DNA from: Anisodus tanguticus
Taxonomy: Eukaryota > Streptophyta > Magnoliopsida > Solanales > Solanaceae
NCBI GenBank assembly: GCA_034509755.1
Contig: CM067544.1
Coordinates: 13,201,001 to 13,265,000 of the forward strand
Direction: 5' to 3'
Length of the DNA: 64,000 nt
Both the position numbers and the translations under genes were made by a program. Under the pieces are notes generated by a model. That model searched no databases, was not told where the DNA came from, and was given only the letters and a program-made list of their open reading frames with translations. Of this stretch, positions 22,161 to 35,560 are shown piece by piece; position 1 is the stretch's first letter; every line of letters begins with the position of its first letter.

Positions 22161-22877
22161 TGTCACACCCCAACCTTAGGGGTGTGGCCGGCATCCGGCA
22201 TCCGGCGCCCTTAGGCCCGAGCGTATCGATCCTAATATTTGTGACATGTATACTAACTAAGGGGCCGACGAAGCCTCTAACATATACTTAACTGAATAAG
22301 GAGAAATCACTTGCACTCAAAAAAGGCCCAAACCATACATTTACATATAAGGCTAACATGAGAATAATAAATCTACTGAAGAGGCCGACGAGACCACACA
22401 CGATTATCACACATACACAACTGTCTACGAGCCTCTAAGGAATATACAGACAAAAACTGGTCGTGACAGGGCCCACCATACCCAACTATATACATATGCA
22501 CAATGGTCATACCTATCAACTCACTACACGGCTCCGGAAGAAAGAAGCGTGAAAACTCCAGCTGAGTCAAGTCCTACTATGTGGGAAGCATCTGTATCCC
22601 AATCGGTACCTGCGGGCATGAAACGCATTGTCCCCGGAAAGAGACATCAGTACGAAAGATATACTGAATATGTAAGACAGATAATCAATATAAATAGTAG
22701 GTACAACATATGAGATGAGGGTACAAAAGTCAACTTGAAACTCATAACAAGCCTCTGAGAGCCTACCCGTCATAATCATGGAGGTGTATATGTATGTGTG
22801 TCAGTAAAAATCTAGCCGCTCCGTGGGGCAATATAATGTAATGTCCAGCCTCACTGTGGAGTAATTCATTTCATAAT

Positions 22878-22923
<46 letters not shown>

Positions 22924-24549
22924 CATACCCGGCCTCGAGAAGGACTTGATCGTACCCGACCAAAATGTGGGACTCAATAATATCAAAACCAACTGCAGCT
23001 GGGTACACATCTACGTGTCGTACCCGGTCGACTATAGCGTGCTCGGTATGAAAATAGCTACATATATATAAATGCAATGCAAGAGAGACTCTGAAGGACC
23101 TTATGAAACCGTCCTTTGATTCTCAATTGTTGTGGGATGATCTTTCGAAGCTCTTTAACTTCATGTCTTCCATAAGCAAACTTAGTGACTCCAGGTCGTT
23201 ATCTTCCGATTATTATTATGTAACTGCGTCTATATTACTAACTGAGATTCATTAATGATCATAAGAAACATAAGATTTAATAGATTATCAAGTCGGAAAA
23301 ATGTTTCGGGAATAGAACAACAAGAGTTATAAATGGCAACAATATGATACAAAAGTAATCGCCAGCTTTAAATTTAAGAGTAGAACTCTTTTTCAAGGGA
23401 CGTCGTTGTGGTTACACTTATTTGTCGATCATGTCAAAAAAATAAAAGAGTATGCCTTAACATACCTTGTCCTTGACGCAACAACTGTCCTACAAGTCTT
23501 CACACCTCGTACGGGTGATTATCTATGTCACGTAAAAATCAATATTAATATTGAATATAAATTTCATAGAAAAACTCATATAAATATCTTATCGACAACT
23601 TCGAATACCTTGGATTCATAAATTCTTTTACAAGGAACTCTCTTGTAATTCAATCTCACGGTTCCAATAAAAAATACAATTTCCACAGAAATTCATTTAG
23701 GCGTTCTTCGACAATTTTAGCATATATAATCCCCTTAAGCTTTTCTTATACGGAAAAAAAATCTAATGTGATTCAACTTCACAATCCTCCAAACCAAAAT
23801 TTTCTTAATCCATAACATACACAATCAATTCCATCATCCAATCCAACTCATATTTAGAGTAAATCAGCTCAACAATTCATTTTGCGAAGTCTTGATCATG
23901 AAAACTTTTTTCATAACTTTCCCCAATTCAACAATTGCTCATAAATATAAGTAGAGGAGGACAAAACATACCTTAACACATAATAATCCTCACAAAATAG
24001 TAGAGTATTTGATTCCCAAGGGTTTCCAAAACCGATTCAATTCAGATATGATAGTTTCTACGATTATCACGGAAATTTTCACGCTAATCTTTTGTAATTT
24101 TCCTTGGAATTGATCTTGGGCATTAGGGATTCACTATAGACGATTTAGGATGTGTTCTTGGTCTGATTGGGGTGAAAAATGAAGTCCAAAACGACATAAC
24201 CCGCTTTATACCCTACTGCAATTTTCCATCGCCGCAACTTGACGGTGGGTTTGACGGTTTGTCAAACATGTTGATGCCCCGTCAACCTGGACCATCAAGT
24301 TGCCTCCTGAGACCTGAAAATTTCATGGAAATTTGACGGCTCAACCTGCATTTTGACAGTCCGTCAAAATACACAGTTTCTCAATTTTGTCGAAACATAT
24401 TTTCTTTGATCCATTTAGCTACCAAATACTCCGGAACTTCCGTACTCAATCCGTAAACCTTTATTACCCTTCCGTAAAGCCGTACCTCATCTCAGAACAT
24501 CAGTATCCTATCATCGTCATGACGGAACGCAAAACTACGGGGTGTAACA
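22161..24549 (-). repeat. 3' LTR of element D
   Basis: 2389 bp, begins tgtcacacccc and ends ggggtgtaaca, giving a palindromic-looking end (tgtcacacccc / ggggtgtaaca). It contains an (AC)n(AT)n microsatellite at 22877-22923. Small open frames inside it are LTR sequence, not genes. Confidence 0.87.
22877..22923. repeat. (AC)n(AT)n microsatellite in element D LTR
   Basis: About 22 bp of AC followed by 23 bp of AT. The equivalent site in the other LTR is a pure AT run (29644-29706). Confidence 0.95.
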
Positions 24550-24566
24550 TCCTTCCCCCTTAGGAA

Positions 24567-27500
24567 CATTCGTTAGCAAATGTTGAAAATATTCTAACTC
24601 CCAAGTTTTCCAGAAATCTTGGCAGTGTTTCCTTCGTAAACATGACTATCCAGAACCTGTCAAGCAACCCAAACATATATCCAATGCCACATAGGGCAAC
24701 ATAATATCAAAATAACATCAATCGACCTCACACGACCGCTTTTGCTCATAAAGATTAAAGGGAGTTCACTCATAACTTACCTTAATATCATTTTCCTAAC
24801 ATCTGAGTTGTACCAGATACACTTGCTCCAATATAAAATATACATGATCTATATTCGATAAACTAAATAAGAATAGAGAGGTTATATCGCATGAATACTA
24901 ATGGGAAATCTGAATCATTTTAGTAGGGTAATTTCTTAGGTTCCGTGACCTTTCTTGATTGAGTTCTTGCGGATTAAGGACTATCTCGCCCTATCGTTGA
25001 TCAAATTACATTGTTATGCATTGTTGATACAATGTTAACCTCTCATTCATACCATTATCTGACGGTTGTACTTTGTCTAAGTCGTTGTATTTTGACATTT
25101 GGGCTGCATTCTTCTTTTCCGTAGTATAATGTTCATCTTATAATAAAGTTTAGATATTTGAGTTCATAGGAACGAAGCACAAGATGATGATGAAAGGTTG
25201 TGGCACGATAATCATCAAAGTCGGGGATGTAAAAGTAGTAGAGTCATTCGAATTCACTTTTCTTCTCTTCTTCTGACCTCCTCGATAGTGTCCTTATACG
25301 GTACATAAGTTTTAAGCAGCCTTCTAGTCTAAAAACTTCCTTCGTCAAAACATCATCTTTTTCCTTTTTATTTTGGAGTACCTCCTGAATAAATGTCTCC
25401 AATTGAGACGAGGTTCTGCTTGTTGGTTACCACCTTTCCCAACTGAGTTCAGTATTATGATCTCGAGGAGAGTTCTATTCTTTTGCCATGTATAATCTCC
25501 TTTATTCGCTGATCTGGCCATATATCTCTCACTAGTCATCAATCCTTAGTTCAAATTTCTCCCAAACTCTATACGTTCACCCTCAGCTTGGGTCCGATAG
25601 TCTGACTTGAAATCTTCATTCAGGACGGGACAATGGAAATTCGAAAAACTCAGGGCTTCTTTTAAACTGGTCCTCTGATTAGTTGGTAGTGTTTATGAGC
25701 AATTGTATAATGGCTTGAGATAGTCTTCAAAATAAACCTTTTGACCAAACTTTTATTGTATAACTAGACTTAATCGTTACTGTTCATACTGACGAGTCAC
25801 TTTGATATTAATTTTTTTGATTACATAATGATTCTTAAAGAACCTCGGTTTGCTCAATAATTCACACATAATATCTCCACTTCAAAAGCAATTCTTCTTG
25901 AGATGTTGCTATTGATACTCTTAATCCTTGGACCTTGATAGTGTTCCCGTTATTATCCTTACTCCCCCTCGTGATTTTTTTTCCTAAAGGGCTATAGATA
26001 GAATGTTTTGTCATGAGGCTTCTTGATTCCCAATATAACAAAGAATTCATTTACCTATAGCTCTAAGGGGGTATCACCCGATTTGTATTACGGTTGGCCA
26101 CCCGTCACTTTTTTGGGTGATTTTTCACTATAACTCACTTAGTGACTCCCATTGTTCAATGGTACATGACCCCATGGTCCATTATTTTCCCTCTATTTAC
26201 CTTTTATCTTCTTGCTTCTCACAATGTCTCGAGTTCGTATACTTATTTAGCGACGTTAGGTATTCCAAGGTAGACTCATTGTTCCATAATTATACTCAAT
26301 ATTTGTTCGATTATCCTTTCTCAACTTGTATCATCTTCTGATTAATTTCTTTATCCTCCTTTTCCCCTTAAATACTGAAAGCAAGACGTTCTTTCCTTTC
26401 ATCATAATTTCTTCTTTTGTCAACTTTATTTCTTGAGGACCTGCCATATTTATTGTCTCCTGACTTGTGATCTTTTATAATTAACATTCCCTTTATGCTA
26501 CGAGCGCATACTTAAGGTTTTACTTTTGCAAGGTGTTCATCCATCGGGTTCCCCTCGTACTTACTGTATTTTAGACAACGTTGTCATCTTTATTCCTCGA
26601 TTTTTCTTCTTTTGTACTGATGTCCTTAACTTTATGATCATAGTATTATTCTTCTTGTGAGGTCCCCAATTCATTCGGCAATCAAAGTGTTGTCATCACC
26701 TATTCGTTCATTTGTTGCTTCCTTGTTCTTATACTTTAGCTCTTTTCATTACTGCTTGTCTTAGGCTATTCTTAATTTCCTCATCATATACTCACATTGA
26801 ATTCAGTCCATCCTTACTTTCACTCATATGTCTGTAGATGTCTTATCGATATTCGTAGAGGAACTAATGTTGACGTGTTCAAATTTGAATCGTGACTGGA
26901 CTCAATACTTATTACTGATTCAGATTTCCTCCCTTATATTGGTATTAGAATTTTTCTCTATTCGACATGCATTCAACTAGCTTAGATATTAGCGATTGGA
27001 ATTTCTTCAAAGATTCCTCATCTTAGCGCACTCTTGGTATCATCGTTTGCGGACGTCATAACTTAGATCTTTAGATCTGGAAGTTTAAATGCCACTCCTT
27101 TACTTATACCCTTATCCTTTACTGGTATTTTTGTTACCTAGAAGTCTCACTCCAACTCCTTTATTGTCGTCCTTACTATTTTCGGTTTTCTCCTAATCTA
27201 TTTGGGTGAGATATATTCTTCGACTTTATTAAGTTGTCATAACGCTTTTACTTGTGTGCACCAGACATCCATTTATCAGTGTCGTCGTTTCTCTGTTAGT
27301 CATACTTTCATCGCAAATTATTTCCACTTAATGTCGAGACTCCTGCCATCTTTCCTAATGAAGAAAGTATATTGCTTGTCTTTAATTAAAAATTCTCCTT
27401 CCGTTTGACGGTTCTTTCTACATGATTTATCAATGTGGAGAGATTGGGATTACTAACTTATGTATAGCTTTCTGCATCCTTTTTCTTTCTTCAACTACCT

Positions 27501-27890
27501 TCTGAACAACGTTGCAAGTAACTTATTCCTGGAAATCCATTTTCCTTATTACTCTTTTGGGGTTTCCCTAAATACTTTGGACTCGTGAATTCCTCCTTTT
27601 TAAGTCACACGTTCATTTACTCTCTGAATCTCAGTATTGTTCACGCTACAAGATCTAAGGGTGCTAGGTACATATATAGTTAATAACTGGGTAATTCCTA
27701 TATCATTTTTCTTAGAACCTTGAATATAACGATTTCACTTATCACCTTCCATTCCTATCATCGATTTACGGTCTACATATGCCTTGTATGACATACTTGC
27801 TATATCAAAATAATTGACCGATCATAGGTATAAACACAACTATTCTTAATAAAATTATCAACAAACCTGATTGATTGCATTATTCTAAGT
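24567..27890. other. Interior of element D without recognisable coding
   Basis: T-rich on the plus strand, with no frame above about 75 codons and no RT, RNase H or integrase motif that I can identify on either strand. By position it should hold pol. It may be pol decayed beyond recognition by eye, or filler of a non-autonomous element. Confidence 0.5.
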
Positions 27891-28774
27891 AACATCGGGA
27901 TAGACTAGTCTTCCTGACTCAACCTCGGACATCTACACACTCAATGACTCATGCTCCCACACCAGTAACATCCCTCAAGATCACCGGGGCATGGCCTATA
28001 ATGCACATGTCCACACTGATGGCACAACGACTGAAATCTCTCGGGACATTCTTTGACCCTATGGTCTAAAGCTCCACACCTCGAACATAACTTGATTTCA
28101 GATAAACATGCCCCATCATAACTCTATCCACATTGCTGACAGCGTGGTCTACTTCTTCTGACATCTTCTGGTGTTTGTCTGATTGCTATCCATAAGCTTT
28201 AATCTGATGCCTCCCTCAATATTAATTCTTCAGCATCTGTGTTCATTCCAAACCTTCTGGTCTATCTACTGGTCACTTCCTACTCGCTTCTACTTGTCAG
28301 GGGCGAACCTTAGTTGACTGACTTCCATGATATTGGTCTTCTTAGTCTCTCAAAAGGTCTATCATATGGGGATATTTGAACATTACCCTGCTCTGGGATG
28401 ATAATTGGGGGTGATGTTGCATACACAGGACCACTCACACCCAACCCAAATGGAAATGACCATTGCGCTGATGGCCTCTATATTGTACGGGCTTTCCTAT
28501 AATCTGGCACTACCACTGGAATCGGTGGCACTTGGAAGGGTGATTTCTCTTAAATCTCAGATGGTTCATCTTCCATAGATGAATCCTCGGATGGATCATC
28601 CTCCACAGACAGTTCCTCGTCCATGGACGTGTCTTCCTCTATTGAATAACTTACATTCCTGTCTGGTGACCTTATATTCCTCGGATTCATACTGGCGGGT
28701 GGTTGTCGGCTAGTACCTTCTCCCGCATTCCTAACCCATTTCCTGCTATCAGAACATTCTCTAGATCTCGACAT
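27890..28774 (-). pseudogene. Element D gag-like region with several zinc knuckles
   Basis: 28774-28550 starts with MSRSRECSDSRKWVRNAGEG and ends in an acidic Asp/Glu/Ser repeat (ELSVEDDPSEDSSMEDEPSE). Further along, about 28150-27890, the minus strand encodes a cluster of cysteine-histidine modules: CQQCG (followed by a stop), CSRCGALDHRVKEC (28045-28086, perfect C-x2-C-x4-H-x4-C), CHQCGHVHYRPC (C-x2-C-x3-H-x3-C) and CYWCGSMSH followed by a stop. This is a nucleic-acid-binding gag with more knuckles than the one usual in plant gypsy. Stops make it a pseudogene. Confidence 0.65.
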
Positions 28775-28955
28775 TACTGAAAAGAAAGATCAAGATGGGA
28801 TTTAGTAACTTATGACTTCACTTCTATCGTACGATCTAGATTTTCAAGAAATGTAACATCCTAAATGCCTTGTAGCTTCCTGTTTATAAGTGTGTCACGC
28901 AACACACCCATAATCATGACTCTACTACACACAACTTGTAGACACCCCTAGGACT

Positions 28956-28972
28956 GACCTGCTCTGATATCA
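28956..28972 (-). other. Primer-binding site of element D
   Basis: On the minus strand tgatatcagagcaggtc, close to the complement of the initiator methionine tRNA end, 3 bp from the 5' LTR. Confidence 0.75.
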
Positions 28973-28975
28973 CTT

Positions 28976-29640
28976 TGTCACACCCCAACCTTAAGGGGTG
29001 GCCAGCACCCGACGTCCTAAGGCCCGAGCATACCGATCATGATACATGTGACATGTATACTAACTCAGGGGTCGACGAGGCCTCTAATATATACTTAACT
29101 AAATAAGGACAAATTGTCTGCACTCATAAAAGGCCCAAACCATACATATACATAACAAGGTCGATATGAACATAATAAATCTACTAAAGAGACCGACGAG
29201 GCCACACGAGACTATCACACATACACAACTTTCTACAAGCCTCTAAGGAATATAAGGACAAAAATTGGTCGGGACAGGACCCCGCCATACCCAATTATAT
29301 ACATATACACAACACTCATACCTATCAACTCACTACATGACTCAGGAAGAAAGGAGCGTGACAACTCCAGTTGAGTCAAGTCCTACTATGTGCATGAAAC
29401 GTAGTGTCCCCGGAAAAAGGCATCAGTACGAAAGATGTACTGAATATGTAAGGCAGATAACCAATATAAACATAAGGCACAATATATGAGATGAGGGTAC
29501 AGAAGTCAACCTGAAACTCATAACAAGCCTCTGAGAGCCTACTCGTTTTAATCATAGAAGTGTATATGCATGCGTGTCTGTAAAAATCTAGCCACTCAGT
29601 GGGGCCATATAATGTAATATCCAGCCTCATTGTGGGGTAA

Positions 29641-29709
<69 letters not shown>

Positions 29710-31246
29710 AGCCTCAATGAGGACTCGATCGTATCCAACCCAAAAGTGGGACTCAATAATATCAACCAATTGTAGCTGGGTGCATATCTACGTGCAGTAC
29801 CCGGCCGACTATAGTACAGCTCGGTATGAAAATAGCTACATATATATAAATGCAATGCAAGACAGATTCTGAAGGGCCTTATGAAACCAATCGGAGTGAC
29901 TCGAGTTCGTTATCTTTCAATTATTGTTATGTAACTGTGTCTGTATTACTAACTGAGATTCATTAATGGTCATAATAAACATAAGGTTAAAGAGATTATA
30001 AAGTCGGGAAAATGCTACGGGAATAGAACAACAATAGTTATAAATGGCAACAATATGATACAAAAGTAATCGCCAACCTTAAATTTAAGAGTAGAGCCCC
30101 TTTTGAAGGGACGTCGTTGTGGTTATACTTATTCATCGATCATGCCAAAAGAATAAAAGAGTATGCCTTACCATACCTTGTCCTTGATGTAACAACCGTC
30201 CTACGAGTCTTCACACCTCGTACAGGTGATTATCTATGTCACGTAAAAATTGATATCAATATTGAATCCAAATTCCATAGAAAGACTCATATATATATAT
30301 ATATATTATCGACAACCTCGAATACCTCAGATTCTTAAATTCTTTTACAAGGAACTCTCTTATAATTCAATCTCACGATTCCAATGAAAAATACAATTTC
30401 CACATAAATTCATTTAAGCGTTCTTCGACAAATTTAGCATATCTAATCCCCTTAAGCTTTTCTTATACGAAAAAAATCTAATGTGATTCAACTTCACAAT
30501 CCTCCAAATCGAATATTCCTTAGTCCATAACATACACAATCAATTCCATCATCCAATCCAACTCATATTTAGAGCAAATCAGCTCAATAATTCATATTAC
30601 AAAGATTTCATGATTTTGCGAAGTTCTAATCATGAAAACTTTTTCATAACTATTCCCAATTCAACAATTGCTCATAAATATAAGTAGAGGAGGAGAAAAC
30701 ATACCTTAACACATCATAATCCTCACAAAACAGTAGAGTATTTGATTCCCAAGGATTTCCAAAACCGATTCAATCCGGAGAGGAGAGTTTCTACGATTAT
30801 CGCGGGAATTTTCACGTTAATATTTCATAATTTGCCTTGGAATATCCCTACTGGAGAGGATTTAGGAGGTGTTCTTGGTCTGACTGGGGTGAAAAATGAA
30901 GTCCAAATCGACATAACCCGCTTTATATTCGACTGTAATTTTCCACCGCCGCAACTTGACGGTGGGTTTGACGGTCCGTCAACCTGGACCATCAAGTCGC
31001 CTTATGAGACCTGAAAATCTCAGGGAAATTTGACGGTTCAACCTGCATTTTGACGGTCCGTCAAAATACACACTTTTTCGATTTCGTCAAAGCATATTTC
31101 CTTTGATCTATTTAGCTTTCAAACACTCTGGAACTTCCACACTCAAGCCATAAATCTTCATCACCCTTTCGTAAGGCCGTACCTCATCCCGAAACATCAA
31201 TATCCTATCAATGTCACGGCGGAATGCAAAACTACGGAGGGTAACA
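28976..31246 (-). repeat. 5' LTR of element D
   Basis: 2271 bp, homologous to 22161-24549. It contains a long AT microsatellite (29644-29706). Paired TGACGG motifs occur near 30955-31070 in both copies. It ends gtaaca just before the right atggt duplication. Confidence 0.87.
29644..29706. repeat. (AT)n microsatellite, ~63 bp
   Basis: Uninterrupted AT dinucleotide run within the 5' LTR of element D. Open frames reading Ile/Tyr through it are artefacts. Confidence 0.97.
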
Positions 31247-32815
31247 ATGGTAATGTATCCCGAGAGAATTTGATCTTATTGGGGATTGAGAGGGACCAAA
31301 TCCATTTAAAATCTTTGTTACTAATAGAGATAGGATCAATAAGCTCATAACAGGAGTTAGTAGAGAAATGACTTATTTTATTATTAGGGCACCAAAGAGG
31401 GATATCATGAGTAGTATTTCTTAGAGGAAGGGGGATGCAGTTGATTTTATTAGCAAGAGTACTAGGAATATCAAAAGATACGCCAGTGAGGTCCCATTTA
31501 TTATTGGTATATAGATCACGGATGGATAGATGGAGGTCGGAATAATTAAGCGGACCCTCAATACAATTTCTAAGCGTAGAACCATTAAGAATCCACCTTG
31601 TATTCCAAATATCAACCTTAGAATTATTGGAAGGGATCCAAAGCATACCTTTGGAGCATATTTCCCACCCTCTAAGAATAGATTTCCAAATAAAGGAGGA
31701 GTTTCTCCTAGATGCAATAGTAGAGTACTTGTGAGAGATAATTTGTGCCCAGAGGGATTGGGGACAATGAAGAATATCCAGGTAAGACCACTTAGAAGTG
31801 TTAGATTCTTAGACCTAGCCTTCCGAATGCCCAAGCCTCCCATATTCTTAGGAGTAGTAATGGTATCCCAATTAATAAGATGCAATTTTTTCTTGCAATC
31901 AGTGGTATTCCAAATAAAGTTACGCATTAATTTGTCAATTTGATTTAGAACTTTTTGGGGAAGGGGAAAGTATTGCATACAATGAGTGGGGATAGCACTA
32001 AGAGTAGCTTGAGTGAGTGCAACTCTTCCTGCCATGTTTAAAAACTTAATCTTCCAATTTGCCAAGCGGTTTCTCATGTTATCAATGATAAATTGATAGT
32101 CACTAGGCTTAGGATGATGGTCTAACACGGAAAAACCAAGATACTTTCCAAAGGTCTTACTACTATTGATACCAAAAAGAAGAGAAGTTTTATTAATAAT
32201 TTTCAAAGGACAGTTATTGGAGAAAATGAGTTTAGACTTTGTAAAATTATTAATAAGCTGTCCTGAAAGGGAGCAGAAAAGTTCTAACATGGACTTTATC
32301 ACTGAACAACTCTTGTCATTCATTTGGGAGAGCAAAGTGAGATCATCCGCGAAAAAAAGATGTGAAATTTTAGGTCCTTTACTACAAATTCTAATTGGAC
32401 TCCAGTTACACACATCAACCTGATAATTAATATTGATAGAAAACATTTCCATGCATAGTGACGAATACCTCTACTTGGAGAGAAATATTCCGTAAGAACC
32501 CCATTTACATTGATAGCGATACTACTAGTAGTAATACAACTCATAATTAACTTGGTAATACCAGAAGGAAATTTAAAATATCTTAGCGTTCTATAAATAA
32601 AAGACCACTCTAACCTATCAAATACTTTTCCAAGATCTATCTTTAAAATCATCTCATATCTTTTCCCTTTCTTTTTCTTGAAATAAGAAATCACCTCTTG
32701 GATAACAATAGCATCATCACTAGCTCTCCTTTTAGAAATAAAACTAGATTATTGAGGGCTAATGAGAGACGGGAGTAAAGGCTCGAGTCTATTAGCAATA
32801 ATCTTAGTAATTCAA
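31247..32815 (-). pseudogene. LINE reverse transcriptase, C-terminal two thirds
   Basis: The catalytic box reads HLFFADDLTLL (in 31421-32452), the FADD form used by LINEs. Upstream, 32694-32320 has KIDLGKVFDRLEWSFI and SPSRGIRH, corresponding to the K-x-D-x-x-x-A-F-D and P-x-R-G-x-R-Q blocks. Downstream lie LANWKIKFLNMAGRVALTQA and GGLGIRKA, the thumb-side blocks. The enzyme would reverse-transcribe LINE RNA at a nicked target. The A-F-D site has changed to VFD, a stop lies in the SPQ*SSF block near 32745, and the frame shifts several times, so it is inactive. Confidence 0.9.
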
Positions 32816-33598
32816 ATATACTTACCTTCGGGCTACTCAAATATACTTGCCTTCGGGGCTATTCAAATACACTTGCCTTCGGGGCTATTCAAACACACTT
32901 GCCTTCGGCTATAATTGAAATGCATTGGATAAGGTTGCACACACCACAACAAATATATATATAATATGTGATATGAGATAAGGTAGGTGTACTGATTAAC
33001 TAAGTATTCTCTGGGACGAGTTGGGAGGAGATTTTGTGTGTGTGAATATGTATGGGCTTGTACATCGACAATGTTGAAACCTGTTTTCATGAAATGCTTA
33101 TTATGTTCATAATATGAATGTACTTAAAATATTGTGAGGTTGCTTTGAATTGTAGGGCGAGGTTATCACTCAGCCCCGGATGGTAGGGCTGACTATTTTA
33201 CTCTTTTATTTAAGATAGTTTCAGGAAAGTGCGATATAGGAAAAGCTCAGTAACAGGGCTAACGATCGTCCCGCAGTCTTGTTGTCCCACCAATCCATTA
33301 CTTCGGATTTTGTGAAAGTTGTTCTAGATTAAGTAGGTTTGAAGAACCAAGTTTTCGTTATCTCGGGGATTGTCCTACATGAGACTGTTTTCTTTTGAGA
33401 TTCGAATGTTTTTATTCTATATTTGAGTATAGAAAAATTGGGGATGCTAGAGTATGGGTTTGTGCTTTCATTAAAGAAGTACATGATTATATTAATTTCG
33501 CACCTAGATATATGTATAATTTAGGATGAAAAGAATGAAAATGGTTCGCCTGGAAAGGGATGATCGTCAGGGAAGACTTGAGAAAAGTCGGGCATGAT
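32816..33598 (+). repeat. Truncated LTR related to gypsy element E
   Basis: 33000-33598 aligns by eye with 7915-8519 of element E's LTR: both contain 'ttgtgaggttgctttgaatt'-type sequence, 'tcagccccggatggtagggctgac' and an end reading gacttgag..gtcgggcatga. The 5' part is missing. It starts with three to four copies of a ~26-bp unit around 'cttgccttcggggctattcaaa' (32816-32910), at the place where element E has its own minisatellite. It lies inside the LINE RT gene. No internal domain or second LTR is present. Confidence 0.75.
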
Positions 33599-35560
33599 AG
33601 TTTTTCAAGTTATTGGTATTGCGAATTTTAGGGATCAAGCAGATTATAGTATTATTTATATTGGAGGGGATAGAAAAAGAGTTGAAGATATCTTGACAAT
33701 AATTTATAATGGAATCCCCTACTATTTTTCAGTACCGTTGGTAAGAAAAGGGTGAATTCCATCTGAACCCCGGAGCCTTATAAGGGTGAAAGGAAAAAAT
33801 GGCCTGAGTGATTTCCTTCTTTTGTAACTGGGTGTCTAAAATATCTAAGCTCCAGGTGGAAAACGTAGTAGGTTGGTGCTTGATCTCTCTTAAATTGGTG
33901 TGGCTATGAGAGGAAGTAAACATCTTTCTAAAATTGCCAACAGTATGATCTAGGATCATTAATCCAATCACCTGCATCATTTTCAAAGAAAATTTTATTT
34001 CGTCGTTTCCTATTTGAGGCAGTTAGATGAAAAAAATGAGTATTTGCATCCCCTTCATTCATAATATTCTAGATCTAATTTTCCAAAAATCCTCCTCTTG
34101 TCCTAAAATACCATTATATTCTGAGATAAGGTCAGCTTCTAATTGCTGAAGGAAATTACTATAGGGATGGTGAGGAGAATTTTGGAGACCATTAAGACGA
34201 GCAAGGATCTTTTTTTTCTTTTTGAAAATATCCCCAAATGTAGCATCCTTCCACGTGATAACTCTTGTTTTGAAACAGGCAGAAGCACTAGGGAAGTCAG
34301 AATTTTTCCAACAATCATTGACAATGTTTATGAAGTCAGGATGTCTGCACCAAAGAGTTTCAAGCCTAAACGGACGGGGTGTGTCGAAGAGATGCTTTGG
34401 CCAATATTTCAAGAAGAATAGAGTTATGATCTGAGTGAGTTTTAGGAGGATGGATAATAGAGGCATTAGGAAAAACATCTAACCATTTGGTGATTACCAA
34501 AAATTCTATCCAGACGCTCCATAATCGTCCATTATTGATTTGCCTATGATTTGACCAAGTAAATTTACTTCCTTTGAAGCCTAAGTCTATTAAGTTGCAT
34601 TGATTAATTTTTTACCATAGATTGTTAGCACGATTCTTATTCAAAGTTCTTCCCCCAAATTTGTCATTGGCATATAAACCAACAATACAAGGCCATTTAT
34701 TGTCCAATTTCCATATAAGAAATCCATGTTTCATATCCGATGTGAGACTCTTAACACTCCTCACATGTCCAAATCTTGTTAACTGAAGCGTGGATAATAT
34801 AATTTTGGGGTCCAACAATCGATGAACAAAGAATTGCAATGGGTCTGACACTAATATCATGTAAAGAATGAAATTTGGACTTAATGTAAAGAATGAAATT
34901 TGGGTCTAATGTAAAGAATGAATTTTTGGTCTAACTCAACCTCAAAAGCTAGCTTATAGGATGAGAATTGTCAAAGTTCATATAAGGAATAAGGTTATCC
35001 TAAAGCACACCTCTTTGTTTTTTTATCGTTACTAGCATAAACGGAAGAGAAAATCCAAGTAATTTTAGTGGGGATTACCTCGATCATGGCACTAATTTCT
35101 TGTTCACATCTCAGAAAGCTATGCAGTCACATGATTGTGATCCCAAAGAATTGTCATACCTCTTACTTGCCCGACCGCTGGACTTCTATCATTTTAGAGA
35201 AACAAACTCATCTAAAAGAGGAAGATGGTTGTCCATTCTAGTTTCTAGGAGGGTACCCATGCAAGGTTTATGAGTAGCTAATAGTTCCCTAAAATTAGTT
35301 CTAAAATTTTCATTATTCCCTCCCCTAATGTTCCAAACAATGAAATTTGTAGCTCTATTCATATTTTCCTGATTGGGAAGGTAACCATTCTCTATCCCCT
35401 CCCGGGGCATAATGTTTCTCCTCAGACGAGGTACTAAGATCATTGCATGTTTGCCCACTGTAGGCTCCTGTGGTGGACGTATGTCCAGAGTACACTTGTA
35501 TAGAGTTGGTGGACAATGAAGGATCTGCCTCTGGTCCTGCATCTGTGAGAATAGGAAGAC
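33599..35560 (-). pseudogene. LINE ORF2 N-terminus: endonuclease and start of RT
   Basis: The endonuclease would nick the target DNA. It begins near 35430 with FIVWNIRGGNN and LLETR, continues through MIEVQRSGK and ILWDH (35150-35080), then VGLYANDK and LW (34700-34615). A linker follows (34478-34059, CWKNSDFPSASACFK, then WNKD-like WKDATFGDIF). The start of RT is at 33986-33600 (QAIFSFHPYKAPG, then IICLIPKIRN). The RT is cut at 33599 by the LTR fragment. Frames change often and a 29-bp tandem expansion lies at 34859-34940. It is inactive. Confidence 0.85.
34859..34940. repeat. Threefold ~29-bp tandem repeat inside the LINE
   Basis: Three copies of 'aatgtaaagaatgaaatttggncttaa' follow each other inside the endonuclease region. 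This is a local expansion not expected in the coding sequence. Confidence 0.8.

Larger units (their letters stand above)
22161..31246 (-). mobile_element. Gypsy-like LTR element D with a decayed interior
   Basis: Long LTRs (22161-24549 and 28976-31246) begin tgtcacacccc and end with gtaaca. A perfect atggt duplication flanks the element. On the minus strand the primer-binding site (28956-28972) is next to the right LTR and a purine tract (about 24550-24566) next to the left LTR, so it reads right to left. The 4.4-kb interior contains a gag-like region with zinc knuckles (about 27890-28774), but I cannot recognise RT or integrase in 24567-27890. It is either a strongly decayed gypsy element or a large non-autonomous derivative. 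The LTRs match over most of their length but with many differences. Confidence 0.85.

Noticed and set aside
23406..23621. A 71-codon frame in the left LTR of element D with a similar 73-codon frame at 30117-30338
   Set aside because: The two are alike only because they are copies of the same LTR; substitutions look evenly spread and no motif is present. A codon-position test across family copies would be needed to revive it.
29376..29872. Long frames with Ile/Tyr repeats on both strands
   Set aside because: They read through an (AT)n microsatellite in the LTR of element D.
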